Source: an uncultured Pelagibacteraceae bacterium
Lineage (GTDB): Bacteria > Pseudomonadota > Alphaproteobacteria > Pelagibacterales > Pelagibacteraceae
NCBI GenBank assembly: GCA_902587435.1
Contig: CACILF010000005.1
Location: 1-64,000 of the forward strand
Reading direction: 5' to 3'
DNA length: 64,000 nucleotides
The position numbers and the translations under genes were made by a program. The notes beneath the pieces are model-generated. The model was not told the DNA's origin. It was given only the letters and a program-made list of their open reading frames with translations, and searched no databases. Shown in pieces: positions 51,316 to 61,350 of the stretch (its first letter is position 1; each line of letters opens with the position of its first letter).

Positions 51316-52526
51316 TTGTAAAGCTCCAATAAAGATTTTGCTTTTATAAAGTTTTCATTAAATTCTTTTTTAGACGAACTGTCTAAAACAACGCCAGAGG
51401 CTGCTGAAATCTCTGAAATATTTTTATAATTTAAAATTGATCTTATAATTATATTAAATTTCATATCTTGATTAAATTTGATGTATCCAAAACTACCTGT
51501 GAATATATTTCTATCTTCTGTTTCCTGATTATTTAAAAGCTCTAGAGTTCTAATTTTTGGACATCCAATAACTGAGCCTCCAGGCATCATTGATTTTATT
51601 ATATTTTTTGGAGTAGTGTTTTTTTTTAATATACCCTGTATTGAGGTAACGTAGTGAAAAAGGTGTTTGTATTCTTCTACATATTTTTTCTTTAATATTT
51701 TTACTGATCCTGACTTGCATATTCTTGATAAATCACTTCTTTCCATGTCAACAATCATGTTGTGTTCTTTGGTTTCTTTTTCATTATTTCTGAAAAAATT
51801 TAATGCTTTTATTTTATTAATTTTCTTACTTTTTTTAAGAGTTCCAGCGATAGGCTTTGTAATTATACTATTTCCTTTTTTATCAATAAGTGTCTCAGGC
51901 GAACAACTTACTATAGAAAACTTTTTATCTCTAATCATAAATGACTCAGGTGATGAGTTTATTTTCATTAGTTTCCAAAAAAAATTAACAGGATTAATTT
52001 TTGATTTATTTTTATATTTAGTACAAATTTTAATTTGATATGTCTCTCCTTGTTTTATTTTTTTTGAAAATACATCAAATATTTTTTTATACTTTTTAAA
52101 ATTAATATTTGTTTTAAAGGGACTTAAGATCTGAGTTTTGTTAAAAAAACTATTGAATTTATGTTTTTTGATTGTGGATATTATTTTTATATCTTTTCTT
52201 ATCTTAATTATTGTTTCCGGTTTATAAAAAACACCCTTATATAAATTAAGTTTTTGTTGATTTTTAATTTGAATATTCAACAAATTACAAAGAATTTCAT
52301 ATCCAAAAAATCCTATTAAAAGATCGGTCTCTTTTTTAAATTTTTTACTCTTAAATGAATTAAAAAAATTATTTATATTTTTTTTTGTTAATATAATTTT
52401 TTTTGAAAAATCAGTATACAGATTATAACCATCATGAACTTTATAAATAATCAATGGCTTATCAGAATGATATAGCTTTTCTAAATAAGGATTAAATTTC
52501 AGATGTTGCGAGCTGTTTTCTTTCAA
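51312..52526 (-). CDS. pabB: Aminodeoxychorismate synthase component I
   Basis: KQGETYQIKICTKY, SPESFM, ITKPIAGTLKKSKK, MPGGSVIGCPKIRTLELL chorismate-binding motifs. Confidence 0.88.
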   Translation of the reverse strand: MKENSSQHLKFNPYLEKLYHSDKPLIIYKVHDGYNLYTDFSKKIILTKKNINNFFNSFKSKKFKKETDLLIGFFGYEILCNLLNIQIKNQQKLNLYKGVFYKPETIIKIRKDIKIISTIKKHKFNSFFNKTQILSPFKTNINFKKYKKIFDVFSKKIKQGETYQIKICTKYKNKSKINPVNFFWKLMKINSSPESFMIRDKKFSIVSCSPETLIDKKGNSIITKPIAGTLKKSKKINKIKALNFFRNNEKETKEHNMIVDMERSDLSRICKSGSVKILKKKYVEEYKHLFHYVTSIQGILKKNTTPKNIIKSMMPGGSVIGCPKIRTLELLNNQETEDRNIFTGSFGYIKFNQDMKFNIIIRSILNYKNISEISAASGVVLDSSSKKEFNENFIKAKSLLELYK

Positions 52527-53724
52527 TTGCTATCTCTTTTATAGGTAAATGTATCAAGCCTGCAAATAAAGATAAAGCGATAGAAATGTACCATGCATAA
52601 TCCAATGAACCATATAAATCATGGAATAAACCACCAAGATAGGCGCCTAGAAATGATCCAACTTGGTGGCTTAAAAAAACAAAACCATATAATAAAGACA
52701 CATATTTAGTTCCAAAAATATGACTTACTATGCCGCTTGTGGGCGGAACTGTTGATAACCACAAATAACCAAATGTTGCACCAAAAATTAAAGCGTTAAT
52801 CACGCTTGGTGGCATAAGTATAAAGTATAATATTGAAACTCCTCTTAATAAATAAATTGCACTCAATAATTTTTTCTTACTAATTCTTGTAGATAAATAT
52901 CCACTAGTCAAAGTTCCAAATATATTAAATAAACCAATTAATGCTAAAATTGCAGTTGCTGTCCAATCCTCAAGTCCTTTATCTCTTATGTGCATCGGTA
53001 TATGCGTTGCAACAAGAGCTATATGCCAACCACATACGAAAAAGCCTAAAGTTAAATAATTATAACTTTTGTTTGAAAATGCTTCCTTTATAGCTTGCAG
53101 AGCTGTTTGATTATTTTCGTTTTCTTGTTTTAATTCTACCATTGGGGTTGTTAAAAATAGAGAAATCACTAAACCTGCTAAAATCATAGCTCCAAAAATA
53201 AGTAAGGTTGGGTTCCAACCAAATTCTAAAAGGAAAAATCTTGTATAAATAGGAGATACAAAATATCCAAAAGAACCAGCAGCAGTAACAACACCTATTG
53301 CAATAGTCCTTTTATTTAATGGAAAATGTTTAGATACAATAGAAATAGGGATACTTATTGCAGTTGCAGCAAGTCCAATTCCAATTAAAATTCCTAAATC
53401 GAAAGTAAACCAAAATCCTGTATTTGGTCCATAATTTAAAAAATAAATTCCAGCCAAATAAAATAAAAAACCAATAAATACAGCTACTCTTCCGCTAAAT
53501 TTATCTGTAATTAATCCAAAAAGAGGTCCGAATAATCCCCAAAAAAATAATTGAATACCCATAGCAAAACCAAACTCAGTTTGAGTACAACCAAGATCAA
53601 TTTCAAAATCAAAAAAGAAAAGACCAAAGGTTTGTCTAATACCCAATGAAATAATAACTACTAATGATGCAGCTACTAATGTTATTAGTGCTGTTTTATT
53701 TGGTATAAATTTTTCAGAAGTCAT
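52492..53724 (-). CDS. MFS transporter
   Basis: 410 aa, about 12 TM; LGIRQTFGLFFFDFEIDLGCTQTEFGFAMGIQ. Confidence 0.88.
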   Translation of the reverse strand: MTSEKFIPNKTALITLVAASLVVIISLGIRQTFGLFFFDFEIDLGCTQTEFGFAMGIQLFFWGLFGPLFGLITDKFSGRVAVFIGFLFYLAGIYFLNYGPNTGFWFTFDLGILIGIGLAATAISIPISIVSKHFPLNKRTIAIGVVTAAGSFGYFVSPIYTRFFLLEFGWNPTLLIFGAMILAGLVISLFLTTPMVELKQENENNQTALQAIKEAFSNKSYNYLTLGFFVCGWHIALVATHIPMHIRDKGLEDWTATAILALIGLFNIFGTLTSGYLSTRISKKKLLSAIYLLRGVSILYFILMPPSVINALIFGATFGYLWLSTVPPTSGIVSHIFGTKYVSLLYGFVFLSHQVGSFLGAYLGGLFHDLYGSLDYAWYISIALSLFAGLIHLPIKEIAIERKQLATSEI

Positions 53725-54896
53725 TTAATAAATCTCAAAGATCTTTTTAAATCATTAATTAAGTCTTTGGGATCTTCGAGACCAATATGAAGTCTAACTA
53801 AATGTTCATCTTTTTCTAGTTTTAAATAATTTCTTTTTCCTAATTCTCTGAACTCTTGATGTAATGCTAAACTTTCAAAACCACCCCAGCTGTACCCATA
53901 ACCAAACAATTTTAAAGAATTTACAAATTTATTAATAGAATTTTTGTTTTTTGCTTTAATTTTTAAACCCATTAATCCTGATGCTCCAGAATAATACTTT
54001 TTCCACATTTTATAATTGTGTGAATCTTTTTTATAAGGATATAGAAGTCTAACTTTTTTGTGACGAGATAAGAAAGTAGCAACTTTTTTGGCATTTTCTT
54101 CATGTCTATCAAGACGAACATCAAGGGTTCTTAATCCTCTTATTATTAAGTAAGCATCATCTGGTCCTAACCTTAGGCCAGTAATCTTGTTTGCTTTTTC
54201 TACATATTTAAAAACTCTTTTATTAACAGCTAAACTTCCACCCATAACATCAGAGTGACCAGAATAATATTTTGTTGCTGACACAATTGACATATCAAAA
54301 CCTAATTTAATAGGCTTTAGATAATATGGTGTACCCCAAGTATTATCTATTACTGAAAATAATTTATTTTTTTTAGCTATTGAAACTATTTTAGATAGAT
54401 CTTGAAATTCAAAAGAGTTGCTTCCTGGATTTTCAACATAAATTAATTTTGTTTTTTTTGTAATCTTTTTTTTTAATGTATTTAAATCATTAGGATTATA
54501 AAAAACTGTTTTTATATTAAATGATTTGAGAAAATCTTCAGTCAATAATCGTGTTGGTGAATAAACTGGATCAGCAGCTATAATTTCATCGCCTGGTCGA
54601 ACAATACTAAAAATTGATAAAAAAACTGAACCAAAACCAGTTGGGGTTAAAAATACATGATAGCAATCTTCCATTCTCTTTAACATTTGTTGTAAAATAT
54701 ATGTTGTAGAAGTGCCTTGCCTTCCGTATTCAAAATGACCACCAATTGGATTTTTTTTACCCTTAGATTGAGTTTTTCTTAACTCATTCATTGACTTAAA
54801 AATGATTGTGGAAGCTCTTACTACTGGCGGGTTTACTGACTGATTATAGTAATCTTTTGCTGTATGCTTTAAAAAAGTTTTAAATGATTTATCCAT
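53721..54896 (-). CDS. metC: Cystathionine beta-lyase (PLP, Cys/Met metabolism)
   Basis: AADPVYSPTRLLTEDF, SIVSATKYYSGHSDVMGGSLAVN; start reset to MDKSFKTFLKH at 54896 because the first 49 residues of the ORF-track model look non-homologous. Confidence 0.87.
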   Translation of the reverse strand: MDKSFKTFLKHTAKDYYNQSVNPPVVRASTIIFKSMNELRKTQSKGKKNPIGGHFEYGRQGTSTTYILQQMLKRMEDCYHVFLTPTGFGSVFLSIFSIVRPGDEIIAADPVYSPTRLLTEDFLKSFNIKTVFYNPNDLNTLKKKITKKTKLIYVENPGSNSFEFQDLSKIVSIAKKNKLFSVIDNTWGTPYYLKPIKLGFDMSIVSATKYYSGHSDVMGGSLAVNKRVFKYVEKANKITGLRLGPDDAYLIIRGLRTLDVRLDRHEENAKKVATFLSRHKKVRLLYPYKKDSHNYKMWKKYYSGASGLMGLKIKAKNKNSINKFVNSLKLFGYGYSWGGFESLALHQEFRELGKRNYLKLEKDEHLVRLHIGLEDPKDLINDLKRSLRFIK

Positions 54897-54969
54897 AAAA
54901 AATTTGATTAGATAAAAAGACAATGCTATATCCGCTAAATAAGTCAATAAAATAATAACAAAGGAATAT

Positions 54970-55053
54970 ATGGGATACCCAAAAAAGCACAGAGGCCGTA
55001 GAAAAATGGGCTCAAAAAAAAGAAGAGCTAGAAAAAAAAACAAGAAAAAGTAA
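54970..55053 (+). CDS. Candidate 27-aa extremely basic protein (unannotated small ORF)
   Basis: AAGGA Shine-Dalgarno at 54961-54965 then ATG; MGYPKKHRGRRKMGSKKRRARKKNKKK*. Confidence 0.5.
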   Translation: MGYPKKHRGRRKMGSKKRRARKKNKKK

Positions 55054-55070
55054 TTTTTTTAAGCTCTTTA

Positions 55071-56132
55071 ATGAATTTTTTAGAAAATGATATTAGTAAA
55101 CTAAGAAAAATAAGTCTTTACCTTTTTTTAGTACCCGCATTGGCTTTGCTTTTATCATTAATACTACATAATATTTTAGTAAGTTTCAATTTTGCATCTG
55201 AGTCTGCTAACTATAAAAATAAACTTCCTCTTTTAATTAAATGCAATAAACAAAATAATTTTTGTATAGATATTAATTTTGAAAAAACCACAAGTTTTGC
55301 TCAATGCGAAAAAAAAATTATAAAAAAACATGTTACTATTGGTGATAAAAAATTTGAGTTTAAAGATTATGTTAAAAAATACATAGATAGTGGTAATTAC
55401 AATCAAGATCAATTATTAAATTTAAATATAGAAAAAGTTATTTCACAAAGTAAAAAGAATAACGAAACATGTATTCGTAATACAAATTTTCTCAAAATAT
55501 ATGAGTTTTTCCCTCAACCTTTTTATTTAATAAAAAAAATAAAATCTGATAAAAAGTATAACGCAGGTACTTCCAAATCGATTTTCCCTTTCGTTTATGG
55601 AGAAACATCAATAAGCAACATAGCAAAAAGATATCCAGTAAATTTAGTTTTCAAACCATTGTTATATATTGGCTCAATTTTAATGATTTTGTATTGGATA
55701 AATTATCAGACAATTTTTATAAAAATTACTAAAGAAGATAAAATTTGCAAGTTTACAATATTTGGAGTTGCTTCTAGTATATTTCTTTTTTTTCATGTTT
55801 TTTTTTTAGGCACTTCTATTGATAATGAAATTTTCACTAAAGCTAGAAAAATAATTTTATTATTATTTATACTTTGCGAAGTAATTGCTCAATTTTTATT
55901 AACACGAAGGTTATATTTATCTTTAAACTTAATAAATAGCTTAATATTTAAAAATATATTAAAATTAAAAATAATATTTGTTTCAACTATTGTTGTAGGT
56001 TCAGTGATTATTTTGTCGATATTATCAATATATAATTTAGATTCCAAAGTAGACTACATATTAGAATGGAATTATTTTTTATTTTTACTTGTATTTTATC
56101 TGCTTTCTTCAATTATGTGGAAAAAAAGATAA
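55071..56132 (+). CDS. Hypothetical multi-TM membrane protein
   Basis: 353-aa ORF with several hydrophobic segments; no recognised domain. Confidence 0.7.
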   Translation: MNFLENDISKLRKISLYLFLVPALALLLSLILHNILVSFNFASESANYKNKLPLLIKCNKQNNFCIDINFEKTTSFAQCEKKIIKKHVTIGDKKFEFKDYVKKYIDSGNYNQDQLLNLNIEKVISQSKKNNETCIRNTNFLKIYEFFPQPFYLIKKIKSDKKYNAGTSKSIFPFVYGETSISNIAKRYPVNLVFKPLLYIGSILMILYWINYQTIFIKITKEDKICKFTIFGVASSIFLFFHVFFLGTSIDNEIFTKARKIILLLFILCEVIAQFLLTRRLYLSLNLINSLIFKNILKLKIIFVSTIVVGSVIILSILSIYNLDSKVDYILEWNYFLFLLVFYLLSSIMWKKR

Positions 56133-56133
56133 T

Positions 56134-57249
56134 TTACTTTGTTATCCATCCACCACCTAAAACTTTATATCCTATTTTATTTTTTGAATAAAATACACAA
56201 GCTTGACCTGGGGAAATTCCATATTCATTCTCTTGTAATTCAATACAAGCAGTTTCCTTATTATAATCTATGTTTGCTTTAATCAGCCGTCCTGTAGATC
56301 TAACTTTTACTAATATTTCCTTTTTTAGTTCACTTGGCTCACACAATAAATTTAAATTTTTTAATTTTATTTTTTTTTGAGATAAATATTTTTTAGGACC
56401 CACAATAATTTCATTTTTTTCTGCATCTATTTCTATTACATAAAGCGGCTCTTTATCTGAAACTTTTATTCCACGTCTTTGTCCAATTGTAAAATTTATA
56501 ATGCCTTCATGAACACCTAAAACTTTTCCATTTACATCTTTAATATTTCCTTTTTGATATGCATCCGGTCTATATTTTTTTATTACTGAAGAGTAATCAC
56601 CATTTGGAACAAAACATATGTCCTGACTATCTGGCTTGTCAGCAACATTTAAACCTAATTTTTTAGCAATATCTCTTGTTTCATTTTTTAACATTCCACC
56701 AAGAGGAAACCTCAAATAATTTAATTGCTCTCTTGTAGTATTAAATAAAAAATAACTTTGATCTCTATTTTCATCTATAGCTTTATACATATTAGTTTCA
56801 TTATCAGTAGTTACACTTTTAACATAATGACCTGTAATTAGTGCATCAGCATTTAAATTTTTTGATTCTTCAAACAAATCTTTAAATTTTACCGTTTGAT
56901 TACATTGTACACATGGAATTGGCGTTTCTCCTTTTAAATAACTTTCTACAAAATTATCAATAACTCCAGATTTGAATTTATTTTGGTAATACAAAATTTT
57001 GTGCTCAATCCCTAATCTTTCTGATACTCTCTTTGCGTCTAAAATATCTTGCCCTGCACAACACTGTTTTGATTTTGAAATTTCTTTAGTATCATCGTAT
57101 AATTTTAATGTAATGCCAATAACATTGTAGCCCTGGTCTTTCATAATTCCAGCTACCGTCGATGAATCAACTCCTCCTGACATCGCTACAACTACTGTTG
57201 TATCTTTTGGATCTTTGTTTAATCCAATTGAATTTTTTATATTACTCAT
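56134..57249 (-). CDS. mnmA: tRNA-specific 2-thiouridylase MnmA
   Basis: [54 protein letters not shown]. Confidence 0.96.
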   Translation of the reverse strand: MSNIKNSIGLNKDPKDTTVVVAMSGGVDSSTVAGIMKDQGYNVIGITLKLYDDTKEISKSKQCCAGQDILDAKRVSERLGIEHKILYYQNKFKSGVIDNFVESYLKGETPIPCVQCNQTVKFKDLFEESKNLNADALITGHYVKSVTTDNETNMYKAIDENRDQSYFLFNTTREQLNYLRFPLGGMLKNETRDIAKKLGLNVADKPDSQDICFVPNGDYSSVIKKYRPDAYQKGNIKDVNGKVLGVHEGIINFTIGQRRGIKVSDKEPLYVIEIDAEKNEIIVGPKKYLSQKKIKLKNLNLLCEPSELKKEILVKVRSTGRLIKANIDYNKETACIELQENEYGISPGQACVFYSKNKIGYKVLGGGWITK

Positions 57250-57289
57250 TGATGGTATTTATACTTATTTCTATTATAAGGTACATAAA

Positions 57290-57466
57290 ATGATTTTAGA
57301 ATTTGAACCAGGAGACAAAGTAATTAATCCTTTAAATAAAGATTGGGGAATCGGACAAGTACAATCAATAATTAATAATAAAATAACTGTTAATTTTGAA
57401 AATGTAGGAAAAAAAGTAATAAATTCGAAAAATATTGAATTAGAAAAATACAATAAAAATGATTGA
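57290..57466 (+). CDS. DUF3553-type small protein
   Basis: FEPGDKVINPLNKDWGIGQVQSIINNKITVNFENVGKKVI; start reset to 57290. Confidence 0.8.
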   Translation: MILEFEPGDKVINPLNKDWGIGQVQSIINNKITVNFENVGKKVINSKNIELEKYNKND

Positions 57467-58232
57467 GAAAGAAAAAAAAGAAATTGCAGAAAATTTAATA
57501 TCTACATTTGAAGAAGCGGGTAATATCTGTATTAAATTAAGAGAGCAAGGTTTAAAGAAAGAAATAAAAATAGATAACACTCCAGTTACTAACGGAGATA
57601 TGGAAGTAAACAAATTAATAACTGAAAAAATAAAAAAAATAACTCCTAAAATACCAATAGTCTCAGAAGAATCTTCTATAAATAAATTGAATGAAAATTT
57701 AAAAACTTTTTGGCTAATTGATCCAATAGATGGCACTTATGATTATATTAACAATAGAGATGAATTTACAATAAATGCCGGACTAATAATAAATAATAAA
57801 CCTGAAGTAGGAATAATTTATGCACCTGCAAAAAAAAGGCTTTTCTATGCATTTCACAAAGGTAAATGTTTTGAATTAACTAATAAAAAAGAAAAGAAAC
57901 TAGATTGTAAAAAACTAAGCAAAGAAGGTGAAGTAAAAGCAGTATCTTACTCTAATAAATTAAAACCTCTAATCGAAAATTGGCATAAAAAATTTAATGT
58001 TACGCAATATACTAAGATGAGAAGCTCATTAAAATTTTGCGTAGTTGCCACAGGAGAATTCGATATATATGTTGCTGAACCAAGAGCTTGTGAATGGGAT
58101 ATTGCAGCTGGGCATGCTATACTTAAAAATGCTGGAGGAATAATTACAGATTTTGAAAACAAAGAAATTTTATATGGAAAGAAAGATTTCAAAAATCCAA
58201 GTATAATTTTAAAAAGATCTTCATTGCTATAA
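57459..58232 (+). CDS. Inositol monophosphatase family / 3'(2'),5'-bisphosphate nucleotidase (CysQ-like)
   Basis: PIVSEES, WLIDPIDGTYDYINNRDEFTINAGLI, EPRACEWDIAAGHAIL. Confidence 0.88.
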   Translation: MIEKEKKEIAENLISTFEEAGNICIKLREQGLKKEIKIDNTPVTNGDMEVNKLITEKIKKITPKIPIVSEESSINKLNENLKTFWLIDPIDGTYDYINNRDEFTINAGLIINNKPEVGIIYAPAKKRLFYAFHKGKCFELTNKKEKKLDCKKLSKEGEVKAVSYSNKLKPLIENWHKKFNVTQYTKMRSSLKFCVVATGEFDIYVAEPRACEWDIAAGHAILKNAGGIITDFENKEILYGKKDFKNPSIILKRSSLL

Positions 58233-58375
58233 TGAGTGAACAATTAAGAATAATATTAATAATTATTGTATCAGTATCAATTTTTGGTCTTTTAGTTTTC
58301 GTTTTTGTAAAAAACTATATTAAAAGTAAAATTAATTATTATCTAAATGAAAAAAATAAAAAAAAATTAAAGTAG
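58232..58375 (+). CDS. Small (47 aa) single-TM hypothetical protein
   Basis: MSEQLRIILIIIVSVSIFGLLVFVFVKNYIKSKINYYLNEKNKKKLK; TAATG coupling to upstream gene; not in ORF track. Confidence 0.55.
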   Translation: MSEQLRIILIIIVSVSIFGLLVFVFVKNYIKSKINYYLNEKNKKKLK

Positions 58376-58930
58376 ATTTATTATTTTTAAATATTCATTT
58401 TTTTCTAAATCCATAACTCTTTTTGAGGTTTCAAAATCAAATCCTGACCTAGCTAATATTCCTATATCTTTTTTAAAAAACAAAGGTCTATTATTTTCAT
58501 CTCTAGCTGGACCTATTCTTTTTTTTTTACATACTTTTATAGCTGAAAAAAAATCTTGATCTTCATTATTGGCAATAATTTCATCTAGAGTTGTTTTAAT
58601 ATATTTATCTTTGACACCTTTTGAAAATAAATAACTTCTTATTTTGTTTATTGAACTTCCTCTTTGAATTAAACTTTTAGCTTTTGAATTTGAGTAAAAT
58701 TTATCATTAATGAACTTCGTTTTTTCTAAATCCTCTAAAACAACATTTATAAGATCACTAATATTTGATTTATTCACAGATGGTACTTTGACTTTAAGGT
58801 ATTTTTTTAATAAATAAGTCTTTAATTGTTGCTTTGATGGAGAGTACTTTTCAATATAAGCAAAAGCAAAATTACGCATTTCCTCAACAGTAGCTTCTAA
58901 ATTTTTTTTTTTATTTTTAATAGGAATCAT
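58367..58930 (-). CDS. recX: Regulatory protein RecX-like
   Basis: AFAYIEKYSPSKQQLKTYLLKKYLK ... IRSYLFSKGVKDKYIKTTLDEI repeats. Confidence 0.75.
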   Translation of the reverse strand: MIPIKNKKKNLEATVEEMRNFAFAYIEKYSPSKQQLKTYLLKKYLKVKVPSVNKSNISDLINVVLEDLEKTKFINDKFYSNSKAKSLIQRGSSINKIRSYLFSKGVKDKYIKTTLDEIIANNEDQDFFSAIKVCKKKRIGPARDENNRPLFFKKDIGILARSGFDFETSKRVMDLEKNEYLKIINLL

Positions 58931-58958
58931 TAATTGTTGTAATATAATACATTTTCTT

Positions 58959-59432
58959 ATGACCGAACAAATTTCTACATTCTTTACAGTTGATATGATT
59001 TTTTTATGGTTAAATATTGGTGTTATTCCATTCTGGTTTATTTTGATGTTTTTTCCAAATTCAAAAGTTTGTGGTGTTTTTGTTAGTTCAATTTTTCCAA
59101 CTTTTATACTAAGTGTAATTTATCTATATTTAGTTTATTACTTTTTTATAATTGGATACGATTTTACTCAAAATTTTAGTTTGTATTTAGGTTTGGAATC
59201 TCTAAGCCAACTATTCAGTGAAACAGCTTTTCTAATTATTTTTTGGTCACACTTTCTTGCAATTAATTTATTTTGTGGTTCTTGGATAGTTAGCGATAGC
59301 AGAAAATTTTCTATATCTAAAATTCTTATTTTTTTTCCACTTTTAATGACTTATTTTACTGGTCCTTTAGGAGTTTTTATTTATTGGTTAATAAGAATTT
59401 TCTATGCAAAAAGAATATCTCTTTACGATTAA
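58959..59432 (+). CDS. Hypothetical membrane protein (abscisic-acid-8'-hydroxylase-like ABA4/DUF4281 type possible)
   Basis: 157 aa, 4 TM; HFLAINLFCGSWIVSDS and TYFTGPLGVFIYWLIR resemble the ABA4-like family. Confidence 0.6.
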   Translation: MTEQISTFFTVDMIFLWLNIGVIPFWFILMFFPNSKVCGVFVSSIFPTFILSVIYLYLVYYFFIIGYDFTQNFSLYLGLESLSQLFSETAFLIIFWSHFLAINLFCGSWIVSDSRKFSISKILIFFPLLMTYFTGPLGVFIYWLIRIFYAKRISLYD

Positions 59433-59815
59433 GTTTTAATTTTAAAACCTTTTTGTACCATTAAACCAAATCCACCATCTATATGAGATACATTTTTAAA
59501 ACCCATTTCCTTTAGTGTCTTAGCTGCTAATGCAGACCTGCCTCCTGCTGCACAAAATAATACTGTCTCTTTATTTAAATCCAATTGGTTATTTTGAACA
59601 TACGCACTTTCGGGATGAATTGAAAATTCTAGTAAGCCTCTTGGTATATGAAAAGAGTTTTCAATAGCGCCAAGTTTATGCAATTCAACTCCATCTCTAA
59701 TATCAATTAAATTGCATTTATTTTCACTGTTTAATTTCATTGCTTCTTCAGGAGTAATGGTTTTTACTTCATTTAAAGCTTCAGCAATTAGAGTTTGTGG
59801 TGATTTTATAGCCAT
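59429..59815 (-). CDS. Rhodanese-like domain protein
   Basis: NLIDIRDGVELHKLG, VLFCAAGGRSALAAKTLKEMGFKNVSHIDGGF. Confidence 0.9.
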   Translation of the reverse strand: MAIKSPQTLIAEALNEVKTITPEEAMKLNSENKCNLIDIRDGVELHKLGAIENSFHIPRGLLEFSIHPESAYVQNNQLDLNKETVLFCAAGGRSALAAKTLKEMGFKNVSHIDGGFGLMVQKGFKIKT

Positions 59816-59856
59816 AATATTATAAATAATATATCATAATAACTATAAAGAATATA

Positions 59857-60831
59857 ATGAAAAAATTATTTATTAAACTTTGTAAAATTATGGGTTATGA
59901 GTTGATTGACCAAAATAGTTTTACATCCCCAACGCTTGATAAAGAGCTTAATGAGGATTTATCAATACTAAATGACAAATCTATAGTCCTTCCCTTGGGT
60001 GAAGTAAAAATTTCAAGAAAAGTTAAATCTATACTTATTTTATTTAGAACAAATAGCAATATTGAAATATGGGATCAAAACAAAAAAAGATTATTTGAAT
60101 TACCAAAAATTGAATATACTTTAAGATCATTAAATTCACTTTTAAAATCAATTAATTTTTGTAAAAAAAAATATCCTGATGTAAAAATTAAATTAACTAT
60201 TGTCGATGATAATACAAATGAAACTAATTTAAATAAAATTAAAAACCTAACAATTAATAGTAATTTTGATATAAATATTGCTAAAGTAAATCATCAAAAA
60301 TACAGAAACCTAATTAAAGAACAAAAAAACGAACAAACTTTTTCAAATCTTGCAAGTTTGCTTTTTTGTTTTGAAATTGCCAAAGAAAATACTGAAGATT
60401 TAGTGTTTTTTGTTGAAGATGATTATTTGCACTTTGAGCCAATGTTGGAAGAAATGATAGCTTCATATGAAAGAATAAGTTCTCAGATAAATAAAGATAT
60501 TTTTATGTGTCCTGCGGATTATCCGTATTTATATATGAATAATCAAAAAACTAATGTTTTAATAGGTAATAAAAGACATTGGCGTACAATTAATGAAACA
60601 TTATGTACATTTATGACAAATAAAAATTTTTTAGAAAAATATTGGGATAATTTTTATAAAACTTGTCTTGATAGACATAATCCTTTTGAAAAATATATAA
60701 ATGAAATTTATAATACTGAAGTTTGTGTCTCTCCCTTAAAAAGCTTATCAGTACATTTTACAAATGTTAATTCAAGCTATGGTTTGTCACCGTTTATAGA
60801 TTATAAAAAACTGTGGGATGAGAACGAATAA
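59857..60831 (+). CDS. Putative glycosyltransferase-like protein
   Basis: 324 aa; KLTIVDDNTNETNLNKI and LVFFVEDDYLHFEPMLEEMIASYERI suggest a GT-A-like fold. Confidence 0.55.
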   Translation: MKKLFIKLCKIMGYELIDQNSFTSPTLDKELNEDLSILNDKSIVLPLGEVKISRKVKSILILFRTNSNIEIWDQNKKRLFELPKIEYTLRSLNSLLKSINFCKKKYPDVKIKLTIVDDNTNETNLNKIKNLTINSNFDINIAKVNHQKYRNLIKEQKNEQTFSNLASLLFCFEIAKENTEDLVFFVEDDYLHFEPMLEEMIASYERISSQINKDIFMCPADYPYLYMNNQKTNVLIGNKRHWRTINETLCTFMTNKNFLEKYWDNFYKTCLDRHNPFEKYINEIYNTEVCVSPLKSLSVHFTNVNSSYGLSPFIDYKKLWDENE

Positions 60832-60872
60832 ATTCTAAGAACCTCACTTAATAAGAAAAAACAGACGTATTA

Positions 60873-60906
60873 AACAGCCTTATTACATCTCTGTAGTAAG
60901 GCTGTT
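60873..60906 (-). terminator. Stem-loop downstream of hup (probably bidirectional)
   Basis: AACAGCCTTATTAC-atctct-GTAGTAAGGCTGTT, 13/14 complementary arms, 11 nt past the hup stop. Confidence 0.7.
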
Positions 60907-60916
60907 AAAACTTTAA

Positions 60917-61192
60917 TTACTTATTAAATACTTCTTTAAGTGCTTTAGCAGGTAAAAATTTTACTTTTTGAGAAGCGGCGATTTGAATTTGTTCTCCAGT
61001 TCTTGGATTACGTCCAATTCGAGCTTTTCTTTTAGCCACTTTATATGTACCAAAACCAGCAATTTTCACAGAATCATCATTTTTCAACGCATCTAGAATT
61101 GTGTTGGTAATTGTATCAAAAGTACGCTCAGCATCAGCTTTGCTTTGGTTTAAAGAACCAGCCAATTTAGCGACTAATTGTTTTTTGTTCAT
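60917..61192 (-). CDS. hup: HU family DNA-binding protein
   Basis: MNKKQLVAKLAGSLNQSKADAERTFDTITNTI...GFGTYKVAKRKARIGRNPRTGEQI. Confidence 0.95.
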   Translation of the reverse strand: MNKKQLVAKLAGSLNQSKADAERTFDTITNTILDALKNDDSVKIAGFGTYKVAKRKARIGRNPRTGEQIQIAASQKVKFLPAKALKEVFNK

Positions 61193-61350
61193 TTTTTAGC
61201 TCCGGTTTATTAGGTTAATTATCATATTTATCATAATCCTTTATTTTTCAAGCTTTTTTTTAGTATATATTTTTTTTATACCCACAATATATTGTGCTCA
61301 AAAAGTATTGATTTTATTGACTTTTTTGATGTTAAAAAAAGCCTTTATTT

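Noticed and set aside
54897-55043. N-terminal extension of metC in the ORF track
   Set aside because: Hydrophobic 49-aa stretch is not expected in cystathionine lyases; MDKSFKTFLKHTAKDYYNQSVNPPVVRAST looks like the true start.
57215-57289. N-terminal extension of the DUF3553 ORF
   Set aside because: It overlaps the divergent mnmA 5' end; the domain begins at MILEFEPGDKV (57290).
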